Shown here: in pieces, positions 27,757-36,594 of the stretch | Layout: each line of letters begins with the position of its first letter | Position numbering within the stretch: the stretch's first letter is position 1 | Source: Hyphomicrobiales bacterium | Lineage (GTDB): Bacteria > Pseudomonadota > Alphaproteobacteria > Rhizobiales > Rhizobiaceae | Reading direction: 5' to 3' | DNA: 64,000 nt | Assembly (NCBI GenBank): GCA_900472575.1 | Contig: UCIV01000019.1 | Coordinates: 1 to 64,000 of the forward strand | The notes under the pieces: generated by a model | Databases searched by the model: none | Seen by the model: only the letters and a program-made list of their open reading frames with translations | Told to the model about the DNA's origin: nothing | Program-made: the position numbers and the translations under genes

Positions 27757-29331
27757 TTAAGACGACGCCTTTGGCTTGCGCTTCAAGCTCCGGCGGATCA
27801 TGCCGAGATCGGCACCGCCGATGAGGAAGGCGACGCCGAAATAGACGACCATTGCCAGCGCAATCAAAGCGCCAAGGGCCGTGACCTGGCTTAGCAGATG
27901 AGCGCCCGGCGCCAACCATGATCCGGCATAGGGCAAGGCGTAGATAAGCGCTGCCGCCATCACGCCTGCCGAGACGATCAACAGAACCGTGCGCCTGGCG
28001 AGCTGCCATTCCCAGACGAGATCGCCGCGCCAGACCAGGATCGTGAACAACAGCACGGTGTTAAGCCAGCCGGCTGCCGCTTCCGCTGTGGCGATGCCGC
28101 GCTCGGCAAGGATCGGGAAAAGCGAAATCGCCAGCGCTGAATTCACCACGACGGCAAGCATAGTGATGCGCATCGGCGTCTTCGTATCCTCGCGTGCATA
28201 AAAGCCCGGCTGCAGCGCCTTGATGAGCACGAAACCCGGAAGGCCGAGGCCATAGATCGCCAGAATGCCGGCAACGACCGAAGTATTTTCGGCGGAGAAC
28301 GCCCCGCGTTCGTAGAGTACGCGGATGATCGCATCCGACAGGACCCAGAGACCGACAGCAGCGGGGAGCGTCAAGAAGAGGACGAATTCGATGGAGCGGT
28401 TCTGGATGCCGGCCGCTTCCTTCATCTTGCCGCCTTTGAGCGCTCGCGACAGTTCCGGCAAAAGAACGACACCGACAGCTACGCCCACTACGCCGAGTGG
28501 CAGTTGGTAGATACGGTCAGCATATTGAAGAGCCGCGATCGCGCCTTCTTTGCCGGAGGCGATCGCCTGACCAATGATCTGGTTGATCTGGGTAACGCCA
28601 CCGGTAATCGCAGCCGGAACCGCCAGCCATAAAAGCCGCTTGACGTTCGGTGTCATGCGCGGGCGGCGAAAGCCGATATTGATGCCCGCATGGCGCACGC
28701 CGATATAAACCACAGCAAGCTGTAGAACGCCCGCTACCAGCACGCTCCAGGAGAGATACCAGGCGATCAGCTGGGGCTCCGCACCGATCCAAAGGCCGTA
28801 GACCAGAGCGGCGATCATCACCACGTTCAGAAAAACGGGCGCAATTGCCGCTGCGAAGAAATGATGCAGCGAATTCAGCATTCCGCTCATCATCGCCGTC
28901 AGCGACATGCACATGAGATAGGGGAACATGACTGCGGCCATGCGGATGGTCAGCGACATCTTTTCGGCGTCGTCGGCAAAACCCGGCGCAATGATGAAAC
29001 GCACCAGCCATGGCATGGCGAGTTCCATGACAATGGTTATGAGGAGGAGCGCCGAAAAGAGCACCCCGAAGACCTCTTCCGAAAAGCGCTTGGCGCCCTC
29101 GACACCGTTGGCCTCGATTTCTTTCGAAAACAGCGGCACGAAGGCGGCGTTGAAGGCGCCTTCGGCAAACAGCCGGCGAAACAGGTTCGGAAAACGGAAG
29201 GCGGCGTAAAAGACGTCGGCCATCGGCCCCGTTCCCAGCGCTGCCGCCATCGCCGTCTCACGGGCGAAGCCGAAGATGCGGCTGCCGAGCGTCGCGCCGC
29301 CGACGGTTGCGAATTTTTTGACGAGGCTCAT
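27757..29331 (-). CDS. murJ: Lipid II flippase MurJ
   Basis: MurJ moves lipid II across the inner membrane for peptidoglycan synthesis. The 524-residue protein is almost wholly hydrophobic with about 13-14 membrane helices (MVF/MviN family). It has the typical opening VKKFATVGGATLGSRIFGFARE and conserved charged residues in helix 1-2 loops. It lies 13 bp downstream of glnD, an order kept in many alphaproteobacteria, so the two genes are co-transcribed. Confidence 0.96.
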   Translation of the reverse strand: MSLVKKFATVGGATLGSRIFGFARETAMAAALGTGPMADVFYAAFRFPNLFRRLFAEGAFNAAFVPLFSKEIEANGVEGAKRFSEEVFGVLFSALLLITIVMELAMPWLVRFIIAPGFADDAEKMSLTIRMAAVMFPYLMCMSLTAMMSGMLNSLHHFFAAAIAPVFLNVVMIAALVYGLWIGAEPQLIAWYLSWSVLVAGVLQLAVVYIGVRHAGINIGFRRPRMTPNVKRLLWLAVPAAITGGVTQINQIIGQAIASGKEGAIAALQYADRIYQLPLGVVGVAVGVVLLPELSRALKGGKMKEAAGIQNRSIEFVLFLTLPAAVGLWVLSDAIIRVLYERGAFSAENTSVVAGILAIYGLGLPGFVLIKALQPGFYAREDTKTPMRITMLAVVVNSALAISLFPILAERGIATAEAAAGWLNTVLLFTILVWRGDLVWEWQLARRTVLLIVSAGVMAAALIYALPYAGSWLAPGAHLLSQVTALGALIALAMVVYFGVAFLIGGADLGMIRRSLKRKPKASS

Positions 29332-29344
29332 GGTCGAATATCCG

Positions 29345-32161
29345 TCACGCGCGCGCCTTGCTCTTGCGCGGCGGCTGTTCTTCTGTGGCCGGTGCCGGTG
29401 TCGGGTTCTTCTTCGCCTCTTCTTCCTGGTCGGTCATGACCGATTTCAGCCGCGCGGAAATGGTATTCTGGCGGTTATCATTGGTGACTTTCTGACCGAC
29501 CAGATCGGTGACGTAGAAGGTATCGATGACCTTTTCGCCGAATGTGGTGATGCGGGCCGACTGGATGTCCAGCGACAGGTCGGCAAGGCCGGCGGTGATA
29601 TCCGCCAGAAGACCTGTACGGTCGAGGCACTCGATCTCGATGACGGTGAACTTGTTAGAGAGGCCGTTCGAAATGGTGACCGAAGGCGGGATGTCAAAGG
29701 CCTTGGTCTTCTTGCGGGTCTTGGCGCGGGTGGCGATGACTTCCGGCAGGCGGCGCTTGCCCGAAAGCACATCCTCGATCATCCGGCCGATCGTGCCAGC
29801 ACGGCGGAGTTCATCCTCGTCTACCGCAAATTCCCGGTTGATCAGGATCGTATCGAGCGCACGCCCGTCCGTCGTTGTGAAGATCTGCGCGTCGACGATA
29901 TTGGCGCCGGCGGCAGCACATGCGCCTGCAATGATCGACAGAAGGCGCGGATGGTCGGGCGCGAGTACGGTGATCTCGGTGATCGCCCGGAAGGCATCGG
30001 TGCGGACCATGGTTGCAAGCGCATGGCCGGCGCGATCGGTGTCGCGGATGAAGGTCGCGTGGCGAACCTGATCGTTCAGCGAAACGGCCAAGAGATAGGG
30101 CTGATAATGGAGCGACGAATAGGTCTTCCGCTCCTTCCCGTCCCAGGACGACAGCGCATCGAAAAGCGCCTCTTCGGCGACAGTCGCGCGCTCGCGGCGC
30201 GGCAGGTCGGAAAAGCCGCCGGAGAGCAGGATCTCGGTTTCGTAATAAAGGGTGCGCAGAAGCTGGCCCTTCCAGCCGTTCCATACGCCGGGACCAACGG
30301 CGCGCGTATCGCAGATCGTCAGGACGAGCAGCAGTTTCAGCCTGTCCATGGACTGCACGACAGCGGCAAAATCGCTGATCGTCTTGCGGTCATGCAGGTC
30401 GCGGGTCTGAGCGGTCATCGACATGACTAGGTGCTGCTCGATCAGCCAGACGACGATTTCGGTCTGCTTGTGGTTCAGGCCGAGTCTCGGGCAAAGTTTG
30501 CGGGCCATGCGGGCACCGGCGATCGAATGATCCTCCTGACGGCCCTTGGCGACATCATGGAAAAGCACGGCGACATAAAGGGCCTCGCGCTCCTCGATGC
30601 CGGGCATGATCTTGGTGGCAAGCGGATGCGCTTCCTTCATCTCGCCCTTGTCGATCTCCGAGAGAGCTTCAACAGAACGGATCAGATGCTCATCAACCGT
30701 ATAGTGGTGATACATGTTGAACTGCATCATCGCCACGACCTTGCCGAATTCGGGGATGAAGCGGCCGAGTACACCGGCCTCGTTCATGCGGCGCAGCATC
30801 AACGCCGGATCGCGGCGCGAGGTCAGGATCGAGAGAAACAGCCGGTTGGCTTCCTCGTTTTCACGCAGGCTGTTGTCGATCAGCGTCAGCGAACGGGTCA
30901 TGCGCTTCAGCGCATCCGGATGCAGTTCGAGCTGATGGATATCCGCCACATGGAAGAAGCGGATGATATTGACCGGATCGCGGGTGAAGACATCCGGCGA
31001 AGCGAGCGTGATGCGGCCACGGTCGGTAACGAAATCCGTTGTGCCAGGGATCTTGTGCAAACGGTGGGTGAAACGCGAGATGACGCGATTGGCAAGCCCC
31101 GGCGCGGCCTTGGCCTGCTGTTCTTCCAGTGCCGCGCAGAAGATGCGTGTGAGGTCGCCGACATCCTTGGCGACCAGAAAATAGTGCTTCATGAAACGCT
31201 CGACGGCGGAAAGACCGGGACGCGTATGATAACCGAGGGCCGAGGCGATATCGCGCTGGATATCGAAGGACAGGCGCTCCTCCGACTTTCCGGTCAGGAA
31301 GTGCATGTGGCAGCGAACCGCCCAGAGAAAATCGTCCGCTTTTTCGAACAGCCGGAATTCGCCACGAGAGAACACGCCGAGCTTGACCAGATCGGCGGCA
31401 TCCTTGACGCGGTAGTAATATTTGGCGATCCAGAATAGCGTATGGAGGTCGCGCAGGCCGCCCTTGCCTTCCTTGACGTTCGGTTCAACCAGATAACGGG
31501 TGTCGCCGGACTTCTGGTGGCGCTGGTCGCGCTCGGCAAGCTTGGCGCTGACGAATTCGGCACCGGTATCGGCCACGACCTCATGGTCGAAACGGGTCTC
31601 CAGATCTGCAAACAGGGTTGCGCAACCGCAGATCAGGCGGCTTTCGAGGATTGCGGTGCGGATGGTCATGTCGGTCTTGGAAAGGCGGATGCACTCCTCG
31701 ACCGTGCGGGTCGCATGACCGACCTTGAAGCCCATGTCCCAGAGAATATAGAGCAGGAATTCGACGGCCTTGCGCATCTCCTCAGAGTTCTTCGCCGGCA
31801 GAAGGAACAGAAGATCGATATCCGATCCGGGTGCAAGCGTTCCTCGGCCATAACCGCCGACGGCCGCAATCGTGATGTCCTTGCCTTCCGGATGGACTGC
31901 GGCGGCGACGATGTCATGCAGGACGCAGATGATCTGATCCTGAACCCAGGAAATACGCTCGGCGCAATTGAGCCCGCTGCCGTCTTTTTCGAGCAGTTCA
32001 CGCGCCTTCTGGCGGCCTTCGTTGCTGGCGCGGCGCATGACGGGCAGAAGCGCCGAGCGCAGTTCCAGAAGCGGAAGGTCCGTCTTCATCACCGCGCAGC
32101 ATTCGGCCTTCAGGGCATCTACATCGAGAAGTTCGGAGAAATTGATTTCGTGTCTGGCCAT
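29345..32161 (-). CDS. glnD: Bifunctional PII uridylyltransferase / uridylyl-removing enzyme
   Basis: GlnD is the primary nitrogen sensor: it uridylylates PII proteins when glutamine is low and removes the group when it is high. The 938-residue protein has the nucleotidyltransferase motif [18 protein letters not shown] (residues 102-119), an HD domain ([19 protein letters not shown]) and two C-terminal ACT domains that bind glutamine ([20 protein letters not shown] and [20 protein letters not shown]). All domains look intact. It works upstream of the sigma-54 and PTS-Ntr genes found elsewhere in this window. Confidence 0.97.
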   Translation of the reverse strand: MARHEINFSELLDVDALKAECCAVMKTDLPLLELRSALLPVMRRASNEGRQKARELLEKDGSGLNCAERISWVQDQIICVLHDIVAAAVHPEGKDITIAAVGGYGRGTLAPGSDIDLLFLLPAKNSEEMRKAVEFLLYILWDMGFKVGHATRTVEECIRLSKTDMTIRTAILESRLICGCATLFADLETRFDHEVVADTGAEFVSAKLAERDQRHQKSGDTRYLVEPNVKEGKGGLRDLHTLFWIAKYYYRVKDAADLVKLGVFSRGEFRLFEKADDFLWAVRCHMHFLTGKSEERLSFDIQRDIASALGYHTRPGLSAVERFMKHYFLVAKDVGDLTRIFCAALEEQQAKAAPGLANRVISRFTHRLHKIPGTTDFVTDRGRITLASPDVFTRDPVNIIRFFHVADIHQLELHPDALKRMTRSLTLIDNSLRENEEANRLFLSILTSRRDPALMLRRMNEAGVLGRFIPEFGKVVAMMQFNMYHHYTVDEHLIRSVEALSEIDKGEMKEAHPLATKIMPGIEEREALYVAVLFHDVAKGRQEDHSIAGARMARKLCPRLGLNHKQTEIVVWLIEQHLVMSMTAQTRDLHDRKTISDFAAVVQSMDRLKLLLVLTICDTRAVGPGVWNGWKGQLLRTLYYETEILLSGGFSDLPRRERATVAEEALFDALSSWDGKERKTYSSLHYQPYLLAVSLNDQVRHATFIRDTDRAGHALATMVRTDAFRAITEITVLAPDHPRLLSIIAGACAAAGANIVDAQIFTTTDGRALDTILINREFAVDEDELRRAGTIGRMIEDVLSGKRRLPEVIATRAKTRKKTKAFDIPPSVTISNGLSNKFTVIEIECLDRTGLLADITAGLADLSLDIQSARITTFGEKVIDTFYVTDLVGQKVTNDNRQNTISARLKSVMTDQEEEAKKNPTPAPATEEQPPRKSKARA

Positions 32162-32197
32162 ATCATTCCTGCCGATGCCAGTTTGCCGGTCGGCTCC

Positions 32198-32247
32198 AGA
32201 GCATTTCCGGGCGCAAAACCGGTTCCCAATTTTGCTGGAGTTGCTCT
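32198..32247. repeat. Dispersed palindromic repeat, copy 2
   Basis: A 50-bp copy with outer arms beginning AGAGCA and ending TGCTCT and the shared GCAAAACCGGTTCCCA core. It lies between the start of glnD and the stop of the AraC-type gene. It is the most diverged of the four copies in the arms but the longest. Confidence 0.8.
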
Positions 32248-32321
32248 AACGAATTCTGGTCACCTTGACCACCAATTATGGCAGCAGGTCGTTTCCAAGT
32301 TGTTGCCTTGCAGCATGAAGT

Positions 32322-33332
32322 TCAAGAGCCGGTTGTTTCGACTTTCGACCTTGCGCGCCACTGGCGCGGGCTCATGCCGGTTGCGCGACGAAACTCCCGG
32401 TTAAAGTTCGATTTTGTCGAGAATCCGACGTCGAGCATGATTGCCGTCGCCGATTGTTTTGTTTCATCCAGCAGGCGGCAGGCTTCGCCGATACGACGGT
32501 TGTTGACGAACTGGGAGACGTTGAGACCTGTGGCACGGTTAATGGCGGAAGACAGGTCGCGCGCAGGAATTTTCGCCTTGCGGGAGATTTTCGCGAGGCT
32601 GAGATTTTCATCTCTGTAGAGTTCGCCTTCGCCAAGAGCCGCTGTGACACGCTCGACGATTGCTGCATCTGCCGGATCGGGCAAAGCCGATGCTTTGGGA
32701 GAAACCGCGGTACGGTCCGTCTCGGGCAATAGGTAATAGATACCTGTTGCCGCAAGCGCAACGATGTTCATGATCGCCACCGCAAACGGAACGCCTTCTG
32801 CACCGGCGACACCCGCATAGATGGCCACGGCAACATCGCTCAGGGCGAAGAAGAACATCAGGATCGCGGTCAGACGCGCGGCGCGCAAAGCCGGACGCAT
32901 GCGCTGAAGGCTCGCCTCCGCCATCACCTCGTCATCGCTGGTTCGCGTCAGACCCCAGATGGCAGTGCCGTAAACGAGGAAGATCACAAGCAACAGCGGA
33001 TCGACCAGCACCTGCAGAAAGGCGACCGAAAGCGCGATGGAAGCCGGTGCCCATAGATGGATCCAGGGTTTGGGTATCGTCTCATCCGCTAGGCCGCGAA
33101 ATGCCAAGAAGGCGAGTGGCGGCATCACGGAGGCGGTAATCGGCTGGATCGGCGCAAGCGCCTTGACGCCGTAGCCGAAATGTAGGCCGACGACCACGCC
33201 CTGCAATGCATAAAGGATCAGGAAAGCCACGAAATACCGGCGACTTCCAGGCGCTTCCACGCCCTTGAGGCTGTGATGAAGAACCAGCGCGAAGATCAAT
33301 CCGGCAATGAAGGGTAACGGTATGGCGAGCAA
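32322..33332 (-). CDS. Membrane-anchored AraC-family transcriptional regulator
   Basis: A 336-residue protein in which a hydrophobic N-terminal half (about residues 1-205, roughly seven membrane helices) is fused to a C-terminal AraC/XylS DNA-binding domain (~225-330; LAKISRKAKIPARDLSSAIN and AIMLDVGFSTKSNFNREFRR, then GMSPRQWR). Membrane-bound AraC regulators with seven helices are known, but ligands are mostly unknown. No target gene can be named. The next gene upstream on the same strand is the MYG1 homologue. Confidence 0.9.
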   Translation of the reverse strand: MLAIPLPFIAGLIFALVLHHSLKGVEAPGSRRYFVAFLILYALQGVVVGLHFGYGVKALAPIQPITASVMPPLAFLAFRGLADETIPKPWIHLWAPASIALSVAFLQVLVDPLLLVIFLVYGTAIWGLTRTSDDEVMAEASLQRMRPALRAARLTAILMFFFALSDVAVAIYAGVAGAEGVPFAVAIMNIVALAATGIYYLLPETDRTAVSPKASALPDPADAAIVERVTAALGEGELYRDENLSLAKISRKAKIPARDLSSAINRATGLNVSQFVNNRRIGEACRLLDETKQSATAIMLDVGFSTKSNFNREFRRATGMSPRQWRARSKVETTGS

Positions 33333-33416
33333 TGGACGATCCCGATGGCGCTCAGAAAAGCCTGAAGAAAATTCTACGACAATCTATATCATCTTCGGAC
33401 CCGAAAGGGAGATCGC

Positions 33417-33438
33417 GCTACCCGCAATAGCAGGTAGC
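33417..33438. terminator. Hairpin between the AraC-type and MYG1-like genes
   Basis: A 6-bp GCTACC/GGTAGC stem with an inner GC/GC pair lies 30 bp beyond the stop of the MYG1-like gene. There is no T-run, so a terminator role is uncertain. Confidence 0.3.
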
Positions 33439-33467
33439 CCGAACCCGGCTTCGCCAGTCTTGGCCGT

Positions 33468-34397
33468 TCAGGCCGATGCCAAGGCTTCCTTTACGGCAAT
33501 CTCCGCCATGGCAAGGGCTGCCTCGCGGCTGGTGGCTGCTGCGATGAAGCGACCGTTATGGCAGAAAGTGGCGCCCTTGACGCCGGAAGCGGCTTCGAGA
33601 TCACCGTTCGTCAGGCCCGCCCAGGATTTCGGCAGATCGGCGCGCAGTTCGAACCCGTCATCCGCCTTACGGATGCCGGTAACGCACCAGTCCTTGCCGT
33701 CGCGCGGATGGACGACGAAAAGAAGGTGATCGGCACCGGCCTTCACGATTGCCGGGCGGAAGGGCATGCCCATGGGAAGCTCGAGCACGCGACCCTCGCC
33801 AGCCTCGGCGATCGCTTCAAGAACGAGCGTTTCGGCACGCAACTTGGCGGCGCGCTTGCCGATACCCGCCTCGACAAAGGCACGGGCGATGGCGAGCGCT
33901 GCATGAAAAGCGCGATCATCGGCACCCTGCTCCTTGTCGTCGAAGTTGGGTTTGAGCGTTTCGAGCAGGCTCGACAGGGTGAGGCCGGCAAGAGGACCGG
34001 CGCTGGACGGGCTGAGCGCACCATTGTCCATCAGGTCTATCGGCAGGACGAAACTCTTGTCGAAGGAGGCGTGCAGGGCATCGATATGGGCGGTCGGGAT
34101 ATTCATGGCGGCAAGATAGTCGCGACCATAATGCTTCCAGATCAGGCCGAAGGAGCTGTAGGGCGCCTCGTCCTCGCGCAGCGGCGCGCCGCGCTGGTGG
34201 TGATCGAAGATCTGTTTTTCGGCATCATAAGCGCCGCCGACATCATAGATGATGCGATCGCTGCCGGGCGTGATCCACTCCGGCGCGCGGCTGCGGACGA
34301 TTTTTGCCTCGGGAAAAAGCCGGGTCAGGATGACGCTGGAGAGAAGTTCATCGGCATGGAAGCCACCGGAATGGGTGACGAGATAATCTGGTTTCAT
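33468..34397 (-). CDS. MYG1-family (UPF0160) metal-dependent hydrolase
   Basis: A 309-residue homologue of the eukaryotic MYG1 exonuclease family, related to DHH phosphoesterases. The metal motif THSGGFHADELLS is at residues 8-20 (His9, His14, Asp16), and IIYDVGG, FDHHQRG and related acidic/histidine motifs follow. Bacterial members have no firmly known substrate; RNA or nucleotide phosphodiester cleavage is inferred from the family. It stands between two regulators, with palindromic-repeat copy 3 just upstream. Confidence 0.9.
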   Translation of the reverse strand: MKPDYLVTHSGGFHADELLSSVILTRLFPEAKIVRSRAPEWITPGSDRIIYDVGGAYDAEKQIFDHHQRGAPLREDEAPYSSFGLIWKHYGRDYLAAMNIPTAHIDALHASFDKSFVLPIDLMDNGALSPSSAGPLAGLTLSSLLETLKPNFDDKEQGADDRAFHAALAIARAFVEAGIGKRAAKLRAETLVLEAIAEAGEGRVLELPMGMPFRPAIVKAGADHLLFVVHPRDGKDWCVTGIRKADDGFELRADLPKSWAGLTNGDLEAASGVKGATFCHNGRFIAAATSREAALAMAEIAVKEALASA

Positions 34398-34429
34398 GCC
34401 GGAATGCGCCTTTGTTGGTTTGTTTCATC

Positions 34430-34473
34430 GCAATTCCGGACGCAAAACCGGTTCCCACTTCTGCTGGAATTGC
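34430..34473. repeat. Dispersed palindromic repeat, copy 3
   Basis: A 44-bp copy with the same outer arms (GCAATTCC / GGAATTGC) as copy 1, differing by a single base in the inner arm (CTGC for TTGC). It lies between the start of the MYG1-like gene and the stop of the Gre-like gene. Confidence 0.85.
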
Positions 34474-34546
34474 TCTAGGAGACGCACCAGATAGCCGCAG
34501 TCGCAGGTCTTCACAAGCACGGCAGCACCATGATTGGCAAAGCTGA

Positions 34547-35029
34547 TTACGAAATCGCGATGATTTCGAGTTCCTGATGACCGACCGTCACCAGATCGCC
34601 TAAGGACTTGCCGTTGAGCGCGCGTGCGACCGGCGACACATAGGAGATCGTTCCAGCCTTGGGATCGGCCTCGTCTTCGCCGACGATGCGGTAGGTCTGC
34701 TCGCGGCCATCATCGCGGCTGAATGTAACCGTGCTGCCGAAAGAGACTGTAGCATTCGATGCAGACGCCGAGACGAGTTGGGCCGTGTGGACCCGTTCGG
34801 CGAAATACCGGATGTCACGCGCCGGACCTGCCGCCTGGCGTCGCCGCTCATTGATGTCATCCAACCCGTTCGTCGCCTCATAGGCATCGCGGGCGGCCTG
34901 CAGCTGATGCTCAAGCGCCTTCAGCCCGGTTTCCGTCACGAGGTTCGGATGGGGTGATATCGGCCGGTCAGGCAGTACCGTTTCGGCGGCCGTCTCGGCA
35001 CTTTCCTCCTTCATGAAGGCAACGCTCAC
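34547..35029 (-). CDS. GreA/GreB-family transcription factor with an altered N-terminal tip
   Basis: A 160-residue RNA-polymerase-binding factor. The C-terminal FKBP-like Gre domain is clear (YRIVGEDEADPKAGTISYVS, residues 113-132, then PVARALNGKSLGDLVTV). The N-terminal coiled coil (LVTETGLKALEHQLQAARDA) is present. The tip, however, where GreA has the acidic GDLSENAEY loop needed for RNA cleavage, reads AAGPARDIRYFAER (about 66-79). It may thus bind the polymerase secondary channel without stimulating cleavage. I choose a GTG start at 35029, which has a strong GAGGAG site 7 nt upstream; the ATG 15 bp further in has none. Confidence 0.85.
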   Translation of the reverse strand: MSVAFMKEESAETAAETVLPDRPISPHPNLVTETGLKALEHQLQAARDAYEATNGLDDINERRRQAAGPARDIRYFAERVHTAQLVSASASNATVSFGSTVTFSRDDGREQTYRIVGEDEADPKAGTISYVSPVARALNGKSLGDLVTVGHQELEIIAIS

Positions 35030-35166
35030 GCGTGAACTCCTCTGCACCCGTTTCAGCCACCGCCTGACAGTGGCTTCAGCGTTTTTCACAGCCACTACAC
35101 AATAGATGAGAGTATCTGCAAGTGCCATCTCATTCGGAAAAACCCACTCGTCGGCGAGACCTCATC

Positions 35167-36447
35167 TCATGAGGGGGCAAACCGGACGGTTGACAGCAGC
35201 GCGGAAAAGCAGGTTTCGTCGTCACAGGGCATGCTTGCCGGGACATTTATATCCTTTGCTGTCGACAGAAGCGAATGAATGAGAACCTCCCTGATCGCGA
35301 GTTTGGTCAAAGGCCGACCTTCCACGAACAGAAGCATTCGCCAGGCGCTCCGACCGACGATAACGACAGTCAGTTCAACGTTGACATCCTTCAACTTCGG
35401 CTCAATGCCGGTGACGCGTGCTGCATCGAAACCATTCAGCTTGAACGGTTCCCATTTGCCGTTGACGGAAATGTCTTCGGCAATCACGCTTTGCAGCGCC
35501 TCACCGTAAGCGACCGCATCGACCGATGGCTGATCCATCGGCTCATAACCAAACAGAATTTCGGACGTCAGTTTGTCAGATGTGAAGTGATAGAGCTTGC
35601 CGCTCTCGGCTTTGATTTCTCCAAAGACCCAAGTGGACCAGAGATCCGCCTTTTTGCCCGTGGCGGGATTTTCCCAATACCGATAACTGGAGGCCATGCG
35701 CTCTTCTGCGCGCAGCATGTTCATGTAGCCGATCGCCATCACGGTCAGCATGAATGTGACTGCAGCAGTTGCGGCTGCGGCAGCAGAGCGAGAGAGCCTG
35801 CCTTTTCCGCGGACAATGGCTGCGCCTTCGTCATACCAGGCAGGTCTTCCCTTGGCGACGCGACGGTATTGCAGGATGCAGGGAATGATTGAAAGATAAG
35901 GAACGCCGACGGTGTTGACAAAGAACCAGATCCTGAATTCCCGCGTCATATAGAACTGCCAATCCGGCATGCCGGATCTGTTTTCCACCCTGAGCCCCGC
36001 AACCAGTTTGCCGGGGGTAGTGCCAAACAATGTCATCGCCCCCCACAAAACGATGCTGGTGATGGCAGCAAGCATCACGATGGTCAGAAGGTTGTCGGCT
36101 GCCGGGAAATTTACGCCAATCTCAGGCAGGTGTGGCCGGATTGAATAGCCGAAAGGCAATCCTACTACCGCCCCGATTATCATTTCGTCCGCAAGGCGCG
36201 CCCAAAAGCGCGGCCATGGCCCTGCAATCGTCGGATCGGGCAAGGGATCTGATTCCTTGTCCGACATGTCGCTCTCAAAACAAAGGCTCAGTTCGGAGGC
36301 TTCCGAGGCATTGACCCAATCTGCAAGGCCGGGGTGCCAGAGTAGTGTTTCCGGCTTTATCGTGCCTTTGCGGGCGAGCACGCCGAGGTCTTCGGCGGAA
36401 ACAGGGCCACCCTGTTTCCGGCCAAGCTTATGATACCAATAGGTCAT
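35167..36447 (-). CDS. GYF-domain / RDD-family membrane protein
   Basis: A 426-residue protein I cannot name. Residues 1-~55 match a GYF_2 domain (WYHKLGRKQGGPVSAEDLGVLARKG...LLWHPGLADW). Residues ~78-215 form an RDD membrane domain with conserved Arg and Asp residues (PRFWARLADEMIIG, FGTTPGKLVAGLRV). A further helix at ~225-247 leads to a C-terminal soluble region (~250-426) with no family I recognise. GYF domains usually bind proline-rich peptides and RDD proteins may be transporters, so this could be a membrane adaptor. It is a single gene downstream of mutS. Confidence 0.82.
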   Translation of the reverse strand: MTYWYHKLGRKQGGPVSAEDLGVLARKGTIKPETLLWHPGLADWVNASEASELSLCFESDMSDKESDPLPDPTIAGPWPRFWARLADEMIIGAVVGLPFGYSIRPHLPEIGVNFPAADNLLTIVMLAAITSIVLWGAMTLFGTTPGKLVAGLRVENRSGMPDWQFYMTREFRIWFFVNTVGVPYLSIIPCILQYRRVAKGRPAWYDEGAAIVRGKGRLSRSAAAAATAAVTFMLTVMAIGYMNMLRAEERMASSYRYWENPATGKKADLWSTWVFGEIKAESGKLYHFTSDKLTSEILFGYEPMDQPSVDAVAYGEALQSVIAEDISVNGKWEPFKLNGFDAARVTGIEPKLKDVNVELTVVIVGRSAWRMLLFVEGRPLTKLAIREVLIHSLLSTAKDINVPASMPCDDETCFSALLSTVRFAPS

Positions 36448-36562
36448 TTAAATCAGTCATATCCCGTTTCCCCGCGGGCGAGGCTACAGGAGCAGATGAA
36501 CACGATGCAAATGCCAAGTTGTATCAGGGGTGACCGAACAAACGCTTTTTGCCATTCTGCAG

Positions 36563-36594
36563 CGGTGCGAAAACCAAATCAGGTTTTCGCACCG
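36563..36594. terminator. 13-bp perfect hairpin across the mutS stop codon
   Basis: CGGTGCGAAAACC (36563-36575) pairs with its exact complement at 36582-36594 around a 6-nt loop. The loop includes the first bases of the mutS stop. The final four mutS codons lie inside the stem. No T-run follows in the mutS direction, so it may instead protect the mRNA 3' end or pause transcription. Confidence 0.55.

Noticed and set aside
29276..32404. Long plus-strand open frames opposite glnD
   Set aside because: GlnD covers this stretch with intact domains; the antisense frames have no recognisable domain or ribosome site.
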